Shown here one piece after another: positions 44,701 to 52,328 of a stretch of DNA of 64,000 bases (the stretch's first letter is position 1; the number at the start of each line of letters is the position of its first letter). The stretch is taken from NCBI GenBank assembly GCA_019915015.1, contig JAHBBC010000022.1:248001-312000 (forward strand), read 5' to 3'. A model generated the notes under the pieces. That model saw only the letters and a list, made by a program, of their open reading frames with translations, searched no databases and was not told the DNA's origin. The stretch comes from Auriscalpium vulgare (Eukaryota > Basidiomycota > Agaricomycetes > Russulales > Auriscalpiaceae). The position numbers and the translations under genes are program-made.

Positions 44701-47700
44701 GTAAACAGAGTTCAGCACAGGTGCGTCGTGCTTCCCGCTCCTGCTGATCCAGGCTGACGCTATTCCTTCCGCTAGATCGTCGTCATTGCGCTTGGCTACA
44801 CGTACCTCGTACCGCACCCGCCGGGTATCGTTCGGATCCTTGAAAACGAGGTATGTCCCGCGCGTGCGTTCGTCTATGCTCACGTAGTTCTGTAGCTGCC
44901 ATGGCCGGCCCAGGAGCAGCATGAATGGGACGTGCTCGGCCACATACATGTCGGCGGGCGCAATGACAGCGCCAAACCGTAAGTGTACGTCCGTAACAAG
45001 CCCCAGAAGCGCTCCATCGCCACCGTTAACGTCATTCATTCGAGTAGCACGACGAATATCCACGGGCTTCTTGACCAGATCCTCCCACACATCGCGCCGG
45101 ACAATATTAAGCTGCGAGCCGGTATCCACAATAGCGTCAACATCTTGGCCCTCGATCTGTACGCGGATCTCGATTAAAGATGACCTGGCGCATACAGGGC
45201 GCGATTCGGGCGCGCGAGCGACGGATCGTGGAGTACCAGGGAGTGCAGCGCGTGCTACAGTGAGTCCAGTCTTCGTGTTCTTCATTTTGATGCTATCAGC
45301 TAATAGATTCGACAGGTCGCGTGAGACTCCCAAGATATCGCCAAACGCTAGTTGCACTGGCGTGCTCAAGACCTGGCCCAAGACGGTTTTAGGATCTACG
45401 ATGCGCGAAATCACGGAGGTACGCGGCGTTGCTTTTGTGACCGCTGCCTTGCGCGTCGAAGATTCCACGGGTGGGCTTGCGTTTGGCGCGGCACCTGCTA
45501 TGGTACGTTCTTTTCGCTTCTGATTGTCCGTTGTCCGCGTGCTGGGCTGACTCGCAGGCTCGTTATCTTCTAGGAACTCGTTTTCATGCTGAGGCAAAAA
45601 CGTCGGCTGCGTATCCATTGGTACGATACGTGTCCGCTCGGTCTTCTCGTGGGTTTCCAACGGTTCAAACGACTCATCTGGTTCCTGCGGAAGTGGGGAA
45701 AGTTCGTCCTCACGTTCCACGGGTTCCTGCGGTGTGGTGACGGGCGCGGGTTCGGGCAGTACGACACGCGTGGGCTGTGCAGGTACGCGCTCAGCATATT
45801 CAAGCGCCTCTTTCACGGCTGATGTCTGCCGCGCGGTGTTCCCTCCCTTTTTGCGTGGATGCACAGATTGTTCACCCGGGATTCTTGGTGCTGTAGACGC
45901 GCGCTCCACGTTGTCTCGCTGACTGGGTCGCAGGTGCGTTGACCCCTTCTTCTCGGTTGGCCGGTGCGATCCTGACGACTTTGTCGGCGTTCTGGGTGGC
46001 ATGTGTACGCCGTCAAACACCTCTTTGCGCGTAGAACGGTTGCCATTCGAGCTGCGAGTGACAGGATATACGTCAAACTCGTCCTCGCTGTCACTCTCAT
46101 CGTCCGAGTCCGGCTCCTCGCCTTGCATCCAGTTGACCCAGTCGACAGGTGAGTCGTACTCACTGTCTTCGTCCGATTCGCTATCTGACTCTTGGAAAGT
46201 GACCAGATTCGACCGTGCAGCAGGAACAGGAGGAGGCTTCGAGGCAGTCTGAAACATGCGTTCACGCTCAATAGCCTGAACGATCGTTTCGTTTCCTAGT
46301 CGCTCGAGGTAGGACCCGTCCATACGCATGTACTGGCCTTTGTAGCCACGACGAATAACACCGCTATCCACCATTCCGCGAAGAATGCCGCAATTGCCGA
46401 CCGAATGGCCAGTACCACCGCAGCCAAAACATCCTCGATTCTGTGACGTATATGGTGGTGCGTTCGGTTGCTGTGATCCTGGCGACTGCATGTGTGGTGG
46501 CGCGTCACGCTGACCAATGGGAACGGTGTTCGTCCCAGTCACCGGTCCTTGAGCTGCATAGGTCTGTATTGGCGCATACGGCTGCTGTTGTTGTGCTGGC
46601 GGACTATATTGCATCGGTGGCGGACTATATGACTGCTGATATTGAACGGGCGGTGGACTATACTGCTGGGGATATTGAACTGGGGATGAGGTGTAGCGGG
46701 CTGGCTGACTGTATGAATTTGTAGGTGGGCTAACAAAGACTTGTGCAGGTGGGTGCGACAAATCTGGGGCTGCAACGATAGATGCAATGTCACTGTCGAG
46801 CTTGAGGGCCTGGAAATACAACAGTGGGTAGCGGTCGTCCCGTAGACTCATCGAACGCATCTGTTGGATCATACCGGTAACTGCTTCGCCGTCCGTTTTG
46901 GCCGCTTTCGAGCCCGCGCGCGTCTTGCGCGTTGTCTTGCTCTCGTCGACTTCGAAACGAACGGTCTTGCCTTTGGCTTTTGGCTTGGACTTCTTCTTGG
47001 TACTGGACTTGCGAGAGTGTCGTTCATCCTCGTCCGAGCTTGACTCAGACTCAGAGTCTGACTGGCCGGACCAGTCGGAGTCGTACGAATCCTCTGAATC
47101 CTCCATCTCCTCGTCGAACTTTCCGCGCTGGAGAATTCCTTCTGCCATTACGTTGACGTTTTCCATGGTGAATGGCTCTCGTCGATCATAGAGTGGATCT
47201 GAAGCAACCAGGCGATCTTCTACGCGTCTGCGTAAGCGTCGCCCGATTCCGGTCCAGAAGTGAATGTTGAGCTCGCGCTCGGTGAGACGTCCCTCATGAC
47301 GCAACCAGCCGGCAATCTTGATAAACTCGCGTGCGTAGCGCTTCCATGCACGTAAATCGCCCATGCGTTTGCCACGAGTCTTCTTGACGAGCGCTACCAA
47401 GTCCTTCTTCTGGTAACGTTCGTCGTATCGTGCCGCATCATAGTAGTTTTCGAGATCGCGCCTGAGCAATAGCCAGCTGGGTGTGGTGTAGCTGCGGAGA
47501 GCCTCGATAAATTCCCGTACGCTGCGGGAACAGTACTGGATGATACCCCGGCATCGCTCCTCGTCCAGGACTACGTTGTGTTCAACACACAGACGTTCGT
47601 AGAGCCAGATAAAGCGAGCGACTTCGGAATAGTCTCCGCGGAATTTCGGCGGTGCGTGCTTCGTTCCTGGGAGGGGTAGGGATAATACTGATAGTCTGTA

Positions 47701-48213
47701 AGTGCCCGCCGCTTGCCTGGGAACTGGTGGGGGTCCTGGTGGCGGTGGCTGTACAGGCGGAACATATGCGTTGCCCGGCGGCGGTGGCGGTGGTGGTGGC
47801 GGAGCGCCTCCACCCGTAGCATTGTAGGCGGGGTACGCGGGATCTGGCATGTGAGGTGGAACGTCCGGGTGTGGGTTGGCATAACCGTACGTTCCGGGTC
47901 CCTGAGATGATGACCCTTCCTCTTGTTCTGAGAAATTGGCCATGGGAGTGTAGCCTGGATTGTAGAATTCGTTCGTAGGATACGATCTGTCGGGACGATT
48001 CTGTGGAAGGTCCAGAGGTACACGACTGGCCAAGAAAGAAGAACCCCTCGCGGTGGGCTCCAGTGTTGTCGCGGCGGGAAGAGGTTCGAAGTATCGCGGT
48101 GCGGAACGCAGCACGAGTGACGATGAAGACTTCTGCCCTAGGCTCCTCGGGTTCTCTAAACTCCCGGAGTTACCTAGTTGTTCGTTGTGCGATGGTTCTT
48201 CGGTGGTCCGCAC
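41605..48213 (-). CDS. Retrotransposon Gag-zinc knuckle-protease polyprotein
   Basis: The open frame starts inside the 5' LTR; MANFSEQEEGS at 47,943 (residue 91) is the more likely initiator because it lies past the primer-binding site. In order: a proline-run linker (about 125-165); a Gag-like helical core (PPKFRGDYSEVARFIWLYER to about 370); an acidic/Ser block; a QYSPPP-type Pro/Gln repeat region; the CCHC knuckle CFGCGGTGHSVGNC (about 595); a long disordered part; the aspartic protease with VDAIVDTGSQLNIV (about 1025) and FMLLLGRPWQL; then a tail of about 800 residues with seven repeat units headed by a DAPVL-type motif. It would form the particle, bind RNA and process the polyprotein. 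Everything downstream of about 41,749 is KDZ sequence, so the native end is lost. Confidence 0.88.
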   Translation of the reverse strand: MRTTEEPSHNEQLGNSGSLENPRSLGQKSSSSLVLRSAPRYFEPLPAATTLEPTARGSSFLASRVPLDLPQNRPDRSYPTNEFYNPGYTPMANFSEQEEGSSSQGPGTYGYANPHPDVPPHMPDPAYPAYNATGGGAPPPPPPPPPGNAYVPPVQPPPPGPPPVPRQAAGTYRLSVLSLPLPGTKHAPPKFRGDYSEVARFIWLYERLCVEHNVVLDEERCRGIIQYCSRSVREFIEALRSYTTPSWLLLRRDLENYYDAARYDERYQKKDLVALVKKTRGKRMGDLRAWKRYAREFIKIAGWLRHEGRLTERELNIHFWTGIGRRLRRRVEDRLVASDPLYDRREPFTMENVNVMAEGILQRGKFDEEMEDSEDSYDSDWSGQSDSESESSSDEDERHSRKSSTKKKSKPKAKGKTVRFEVDESKTTRKTRAGSKAAKTDGEAVTGMIQQMRSMSLRDDRYPLLYFQALKLDSDIASIVAAPDLSHPPAQVFVSPPTNSYSQPARYTSSPVQYPQQYSPPPVQYQQSYSPPPMQYSPPAQQQQPYAPIQTYAAQGPVTGTNTVPIGQRDAPPHMQSPGSQQPNAPPYTSQNRGCFGCGGTGHSVGNCGILRGMVDSGVIRRGYKGQYMRMDGSYLERLGNETIVQAIERERMFQTASKPPPVPAARSNLVTFQESDSESDEDSEYDSPVDWVNWMQGEEPDSDDESDSEDEFDVYPVTRSSNGNRSTRKEVFDGVHMPPRTPTKSSGSHRPTEKKGSTHLRPSQRDNVERASTAPRIPGEQSVHPRKKGGNTARQTSAVKEALEYAERVPAQPTRVVLPEPAPVTTPQEPVEREDELSPLPQEPDESFEPLETHEKTERTRIVPMDTQPTFLPQHENEFLEDNEPASQPSTRTTDNQKRKERTIAGAAPNASPPVESSTRKAAVTKATPRTSVISRIVDPKTVLGQVLSTPVQLAFGDILGVSRDLSNLLADSIKMKNTKTGLTVARAALPGTPRSVARAPESRPVCARSSLIEIRVQIEGQDVDAIVDTGSQLNIVRRDVWEDLVKKPVDIRRATRMNDVNGGDGALLGLVTDVHLRFGAVIAPADMYVAEHVPFMLLLGRPWQLQNYVSIDERTRGTYLVFKDPNDTRRVRYEVRVAKRNDDDLAEGIASAWISRSGKHDAPVLNSVYTTGTLSSAPIDPARGAANLTTIQDLDLDEIVLPSAWLHAGHAEHSGKRARNMHLAIMNMKASASSPRYARQTRRIIQDNITGSVESTTSVRDDRQYQYDAPVLEAALEGGIKSIFRDRYAHLISNTSIWWNFPEESTSDSDWEDQMDYREAISDYEDQYRLWGKAGYTLERRPDLVKLAESISLDLAKGRRTNDIPLLDAVQNATISADSRTEISQSEADLSIKPRWDPDNDVPLNLHKVPAEVVRKIGPYPSLEDAMLMGPYPCLDHLEMSDKRTHNTHLAVMNLKEALYNPEWVPHELRLAEYKNNPSANAITSAPINMYNKHDVPFLKLALTVAGTNTTVLNHCTSLQSELALARILNMKPPMKRITTEEEWEAEMFALEELDGIKDEDLYLDWGLGYDHTDPITLAEEIESELARIHRAEHAPALNSVLKAGTIATTSMGSTLRRPVTTTARRPDLDNLGSSRSQEGTAQQGGTSVYTRDTKLDITNLNGTENKSRREPAELRRAECDNDEMTETMTSVRFSGLEMYDSPVLKAALSNSLVPNNSVHSLLDEADRGRNLDNLMMHRSCEKTERWGEDTRNMETTLEDTEGIGHGDLVVGNRSGTNPRAHDELAETDVSALASMQPAPDAPELDDALPPGTLLANPYGISNSLTDFSMPRRYLDDFVLSGPCELVERLEGVIAEWNKLEVAGTKQGKVQKDEEKVGDEHDSTMPDLAQADNVRSDRPVFAPPSWPTPDLILATSFDDDARYHLTHAINASVDHVIHHQPSFRRVKIEGPVVELGYSEDAEGRVVRDIVVAGAYDSAYPQNDDAEHRGPREDGLVADVFARIVYRTPLEDWNTGAVSPTASEDGQSSYYTPPPALLPLPNGNSGGSHSPTPPISNGRNSPAQYVERGMGTLTPRASGEGTSSPDPIVSALPSSPQLAADPLLPDAPIISQSLLVLPILNEPQYTAVVARVAGAVGYSLFTISQQLLQARGVMGRPDSAMFHYSALNCRRDTGSTIVYIDILGLKSYYSALRRETRQMSL
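42780..44730 (-). repeat. Seven degenerate repeats in the polyprotein tail
   Basis: Units of about 95-130 residues, each headed by a (Y/H/N)DxPxLxxAL-like motif followed by a short Gly/Thr stretch. Heads: HDAPVLNSVYTTGTL, YDAPVLEAALEGGI, NDIPLLDAVQNATI, HDVPFLKLALTVAGT, EHAPALNSVLKAGTI, YDSPVLKAALSNSLV and PDAPELDDALPPGTL. Second-level motifs also recur (RARNMHLAIMNMKASA with RTHNTHLAVMNLKEAL; LDDFVLSGPCELVERLE with LDNLMMHRSCEKTERW). Confidence 0.7.
48045..48062 (-). other. Putative primer-binding site
   Basis: Four bases after the end of the 5' LTR, the element strand reads TGGAGCCCACCGCGAGGG. A TGG start at this spacing is the usual form of a tRNA 3'-end complement. I cannot say which tRNA would match. 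Confidence 0.5.
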
Positions 48214-48590
48214 TTATGTCGTAAGAAGTACCTGGGAAGGATCGAAGAGTCGAGTTCTGGAATCTGGTGAAGAGATCCAAAAGACGAAATGCACGGGGAC
48301 GTGCGGAGGGTGTGTACGGATGTGCACGTAGATTGATATTGTCCGGAGATGCAAGAATACAGAGTACGGGTGACGATACTCTAGACGGGGACGTTCAACG
48401 GAGTACGACCGAAGAACGAGAATGAACCGATGGGGGAAAACACTAGACGGTGAAGTCGAGCAGGGATGGGGGGTATGCGGAGTGGATAACAGATGCGAAC
48501 GTACGCGGACTTCAAGTAGACTTCGGTGGAACTCCCAACACAGATTCGACACACGCAGAGTACGGGGTCAACACACGCAACGGACGGATA

Positions 48591-48732
48591 CGACAATAAC
48601 ACAGATAAGCACGAGGGGACACGTAAAGCAGAGCAGTCAACAACCAATTCCGTAACAGTGACGACAATAACACAGATAAGCACGAGGGGACACGTAAAGC
48701 AGAGCAGTCAACGACCAATTCCGTAACAGTGA
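48591..48732. repeat. Two-copy 71-bp tandem repeat in the 5' LTR
   Basis: Identical arrangement to the copy in the 3' LTR; downstream of the TATA box and so probably part of the transcript leader. Confidence 0.85.
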
Positions 48733-48945
48733 CGTCGATGAGAACTAGCGTTGGTGAGAATAGCGTCGATTGGAACACAAGAATACGAGTTGAACGGAGG
48801 GAACAACAAGGGTCTGCAAGTGACTGATATAGTCAAGGAGGCAAGCAGCACTCCTTCAACAATCAAGTCAAGGAAAAAAGCAACTTATAGAATAAGAAGC
48901 TTTGTAGGGGGGAAAAGAGACACTAGAATTTCTCCAGAGGCCAGG

Positions 48946-48953
48946 TATTTATA
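48946..48953 (-). promoter_or_regulatory. TATA box of the 5' LTR promoter
   Basis: TATAAATA about 1.0 kb upstream of the likely Gag initiator. Transcription from here would place the 401-codon ORF entirely upstream, in U3. Confidence 0.6.
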
Positions 48954-49248
48954 CCTTTTCTCTTGTGGGAATATTCTACCTAACTAGGGTACTAGTATAT
49001 GAAGGAGTCATAAGGGAGTCATGAAATAAGGGGAATAGAATGAGCCAGAATAAGAGAAGTCCAAAGAGTCAAAAGGAGTCACATATGACCAGGCACCAGG
49101 AACTTGGTGTACAGCCTCTAGAAAGCACATGTTAAAAGGAATGCATGAGTAATACAGACCAGCAAGTGACCTTGGCTGGTAAGAAACTGTGAAGCATGGA
49201 TGAAAAGGGTAAGTGAGAAGCAAGTCATGTGACCCACCATCCATCTGA

Positions 49249-50454
49249 TCAGAGTCGTCGTTCAACCCTCTTTCCTCTCTCCACCTTCAGCCATTGATGG
49301 TCGTAACTCAGCACATACCCGTTCTCGTCGATCTCCGTCTGCGTCCTCTCGATGCGGTGGTCCTTCAGCTCGCTGTCCAGGTTGAGACCGCCCGGCATGT
49401 TCGAGAGGCCAAACGCCGCAGCATTGCGTGCGACTGGACTGTCGAACTCGCCGTAAGGATCTTCCAGGCCGCGGAAAAGATCCACGAGAGCGTCAACAAC
49501 GAGTGGCGTTGGCTTGGATAGTGAACCGGGGCTAGACGAGTCAGGGAGTTCTGGACGTTCGATGATGATATGACGGGACTCGATGGTGTCGGTTTCGGAG
49601 AGCTCGATGATGGGGGCGAAGACAATATCGGTGGGCAGAGTCGAGGGTGCGCAATGCTCCAGGGGAACCTCGAGGAAGACAAAGCGCGGGCGAGAGTACT
49701 GGGAACGATGAGGTGCGCGTACCAGTAATGCGGCGAATACGGCATGTTGCTCATCTTGACCGAAGTAATGCATGATGCGCCCAAACTCCGTGTATCCGTC
49801 GTAGGAGAACCGCACATGAAGGTGTTCTGCATCGAGCTGCTCCTGACCGCTAACTTCTCCGCACCATAGACGTCGGCGAGGCGGCGCAATATCGAGCTCG
49901 GGGCGAAGGAACATCTCCGAACGGGACTCAACGCAGGTGCTGGAGGAAGTGGGGAACGGATGGGATGCGAACGTGAATGTGCCAGTAGCCTTGAACTCCG
50001 GCAAAGGACTGAGCCGACCTAGAAGTGCGTTGTTCCAGATAGGTGCGACGAGGTGGGCAGGGCGAGACGGTGATGATTCCAGAGAGACGAATTCCGCCAG
50101 CGAATACAGCCGATTCGTCTGCTCCTCCTTCTCAATATCCTGGCTCGGACGGAACAACTCTTCGTCAGGCAATGCCACATAGTCTGAGAGATGCGTGGTG
50201 ATGGTACGGTCAGTGTCGTTAGGGAATCTGCGCATAAGCGCACATACTGGTGGCAGTCGTAGATTGGGCCAGGCGAGTTGTTGCGGCCCGGAGTCGATCG
50301 ACGGCATGCCAGATACTCGGCATAAGGGAGAAATGCATGATGGGGACTGGATAGAGAATGAAAGTGAAAGAACAAGGATTTGTTGGAAGCGAAGGAGTGT
50401 GGGGGAAAGAGTTGAAAGGAGTGGGCGCTCGACTTCATGGCAAAGTTGTATCAT
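49249..50454 (-). CDS. LTR (U3)-encoded protein of unknown family
   Basis: A 401-codon ORF inside the LTR on the element strand; MPSIDSGPQQLAW (residue 50, position 50,307) is the likelier start because the first 49 codons look like leader. The body looks like a real soluble protein rather than random translation: RLWCGEVSGQEQLDAEHLHVRF, YDGYTEFGRIMHYFGQDEQH, SRPRFVFLEVPLEHCAPS, DIVFAPIIELSETDTIE, and the basic C-terminus QWLKVERGKRVERRL. I recognise no domain and see no membrane segment. It ends about 300 bases upstream of the LTR TATA box, so genomic RNA carries it only in the 3' LTR; it needs its own promoter or host read-through. Compare MMTV, whose LTR also encodes a protein; no homology is implied. 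It could be an envelope-independent accessory factor, a silencing suppressor or a captured host gene (inference). Confidence 0.6.
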   Translation of the reverse strand: MIQLCHEVERPLLSTLSPTLLRFQQILVLSLSFSIQSPSCISPLCRVSGMPSIDSGPQQLAWPNLRLPPVCALMRRFPNDTDRTITTHLSDYVALPDEELFRPSQDIEKEEQTNRLYSLAEFVSLESSPSRPAHLVAPIWNNALLGRLSPLPEFKATGTFTFASHPFPTSSSTCVESRSEMFLRPELDIAPPRRRLWCGEVSGQEQLDAEHLHVRFSYDGYTEFGRIMHYFGQDEQHAVFAALLVRAPHRSQYSRPRFVFLEVPLEHCAPSTLPTDIVFAPIIELSETDTIESRHIIIERPELPDSSSPGSLSKPTPLVVDALVDLFRGLEDPYGEFDSPVARNAAAFGLSNMPGGLNLDSELKDHRIERTQTEIDENGYVLSYDHQWLKVERGKRVERRL

Positions 50455-50539
50455 TCAGTCGGCAATCGTCAAATACGATCTCGATGAGATCTCGCTTGGT
50501 TTTGAAGAGAATATCTTCAAACCATGTTGCGGCGCGACA

Positions 50540-50543
50540 GCGT
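50540..50543. repeat. Target-site duplication GCGT, right
   Basis: Matches 16,787-16,790. Unit B sequence continues immediately with GCCTTGC, homologous to GCCTTGCGCCCTGG at about 4511 in unit A. Confidence 0.8.
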
Positions 50544-52328
50544 GCCTTGCACCCTAGATCTTTGATCCGATCCCATTGGATATGCGAGAGGATATGCGAG
50601 AGTACATTCTTTGTGTAGTGGACGCGGTACATGCAGAGCGTCGCTAGGGCGAGGGTGAGTGCATTGTCGGACGCACAGTACATGCAGTGCGCACCTGTCA
50701 GTATCTGCGCTGCGATCATCAAGCGACCAGATCCAAGCGATGATCAACGCGGGATACAGGGGAGCTTGAGAAGCGCCAACAAAGTCGCCGTAGGAGTACT
50801 GCAGCGACAGTTTAGGAACATTGTGATTGTCGATGAAAAGCAACGGACCACGAATCGCCGATCCTCCCAGTATGAAACAAGACACATCCTCTCACAATCC
50901 TGGGTGTTCTGAGATTGCGCGAAGGGCCAACTAGCGGCGCGGATCGAGGTTTATTTGGCTGGCTCGTGCTTATGTCTTTGGGCAAGGGTATTTGGGCGCG
51001 ATGACGTTCTACATTCCCAAAAGAAAAAAAGTAGAAACAATACGCGGGAGCTTCGTTGACGGGGATAGATACTGAGCGCGAGGCGAGAGTGCGTCTTTAA
51101 GAAGTCTAACCATGCATAGCGGATGTCCAAGAACGTACCTCGCCATCGATGATCGTGTGCGCGCGCCGACCAACCGACCGTCTCCCAGCCCAGCGTTTGT
51201 CAACGTCGACTCATACACCTGGTCATCCAGGATAGTTGGGTATGGGTAGGTTGACCTGAGCCGGCGCGTGCAGCAAAGCGAGGATTGTTGATCATGAGAG
51301 GGTGCTGCGCGAATGTACTGACTCTGGGCCTCTTACCGGCTTGCGGTCCTCATGCCCCTCGCGATAGAACTCGTCATCGACCATCCTATGAACACGACGA
51401 ATATTCTGAGCACCGCAACTTGAGATTGATATTGAATGTCAGGCCTGAGCCTCGGGATGGATGGGGAGTTTGGTCCACGCTACCCCTTCATGAGTATGGA
51501 TGCAAAATGCAGAGCGCGGTGCACGCAGATGGCCGGCGGGACCTGCCGGGCCGAGGCTGCCGCGCGCCCGAACACATGGGCTGCCCCCTGCTCCGAGTCT
51601 CACCGTCGTTCATGAGAGCCCTTCTTAGCCTCTGGCGTAGGCTGGCAACGACCGTCATGCATCGCAGCTGCACTCGCTCAAGCCTAGCCTGAAGTCCGTG
51701 AGTCCAGCCTGGGACGCACGCAATGACGAGTTAACCTCATCTCACAAATTATCACCGCCATCATGCGCGCCGCGTAGGCGGCAAGCGCTCTCGGAACCAA
51801 CATCAGCATTCTGATGCGTCGCGAAGACGCGTCGACGGTAAGCGGTGGACGGCAGAACGTGGGAGATCAGATCCCCTCCTCTGCCGAGTCTCGCGTTCTG
51901 TTGCGCAGAAGTTGCACATGCAGTCGATGCCCAATGCCAATCTCGTTCGATTAAAGTACGTCGTAAATCATGTCCCTCTCGCGCTTAGCTCACGCTTTCT
52001 CAGAACGCGCGCGGTGTGCGCGGGAGTAACCGATGCACAATTCATCGTGCCTCGAGGCACCCGCTGTTATCTGCAACCCAAGTATAACGGCACAGCAAGT
52101 TGTCTTACTGCGCGGGCCTTATCTCGGACGCGGACTAAGCGCGCGAAATGACATGCAAACATTACCCGGGCCAGTGTTGTCTTCCTAAGGCGCTGACATC
52201 GTCTTCCAATTCCGAAGAACGCTGTGCGACACCTGCGTGTGTCGCCAACTGGCCGTCCAAGCGTCTCCCTTCCCCGTTGCCCCAACCACTTACCCTCCCC
52301 CATTCCCACTCTGCGTTTTTGAATCACC
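50544..52328. other. Decayed tract of unit B upstream of the WD40 gene
   Basis: No intact gene. A minus-strand relic (about 50,560-50,885) has the strings SYGDFVGASQAPLYPALIIAWI and, in another frame, GAHCMYCASDNALTLALATLC, the counterparts of the hydrophobic strings in unit A at 4480-4760. The frame change between them points to a decayed gene or an unresolved intron. The retrotransposon inserted into the downstream part of this relic. Confidence 0.4.

Larger units (their letters stand above)
16791..50539 (-). mobile_element. Giant Ty3/gypsy LTR retrotransposon with nested insertions
   Basis: Two direct LTRs of about 2.47 kb (16,791-19,262 and 48,067-50,539), each starting TGTCGC and ending GCGACA, flanked by GCGT. 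Reading on the minus strand: 5' LTR, primer-binding site, Gag, CCHC knuckle, aspartic protease, repetitive tail, ORF2, reverse transcriptase, RNase H, integrase, 3' LTR. Integrase after RNase H makes it Ty3/gypsy-type. Removing the KDZ and Harbinger inserts leaves about 18.4 kb, far above the usual 5-8 kb. Only one substitution and one indel were noticed between the LTRs, so integration was recent and both DNA transposons arrived later still. No clear polypurine tract precedes the 3' LTR. The copy is dead: its coding region is split twice and frameshifted once. Confidence 0.9.
48067..50539 (-). repeat. 5' LTR
   Basis: 2473 bp, TGTCGC...GCGACA. On the element strand: about 1.59 kb with the intact 401-codon ORF, then TATAAATA at 48,953-48,946, then about 0.85 kb of R/U5 with the 71-bp tandem repeat and the start of the Gag frame. 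Confidence 0.92.

Noticed and set aside
16792..50539. Two separate retrotransposons (one ending at 19 kb, one starting at 48 kb)
   Set aside because: The LTRs are a matching pair with a shared target duplication, and domain order runs continuously from Gag to integrase through the nested inserts, so one element is the simpler reading.
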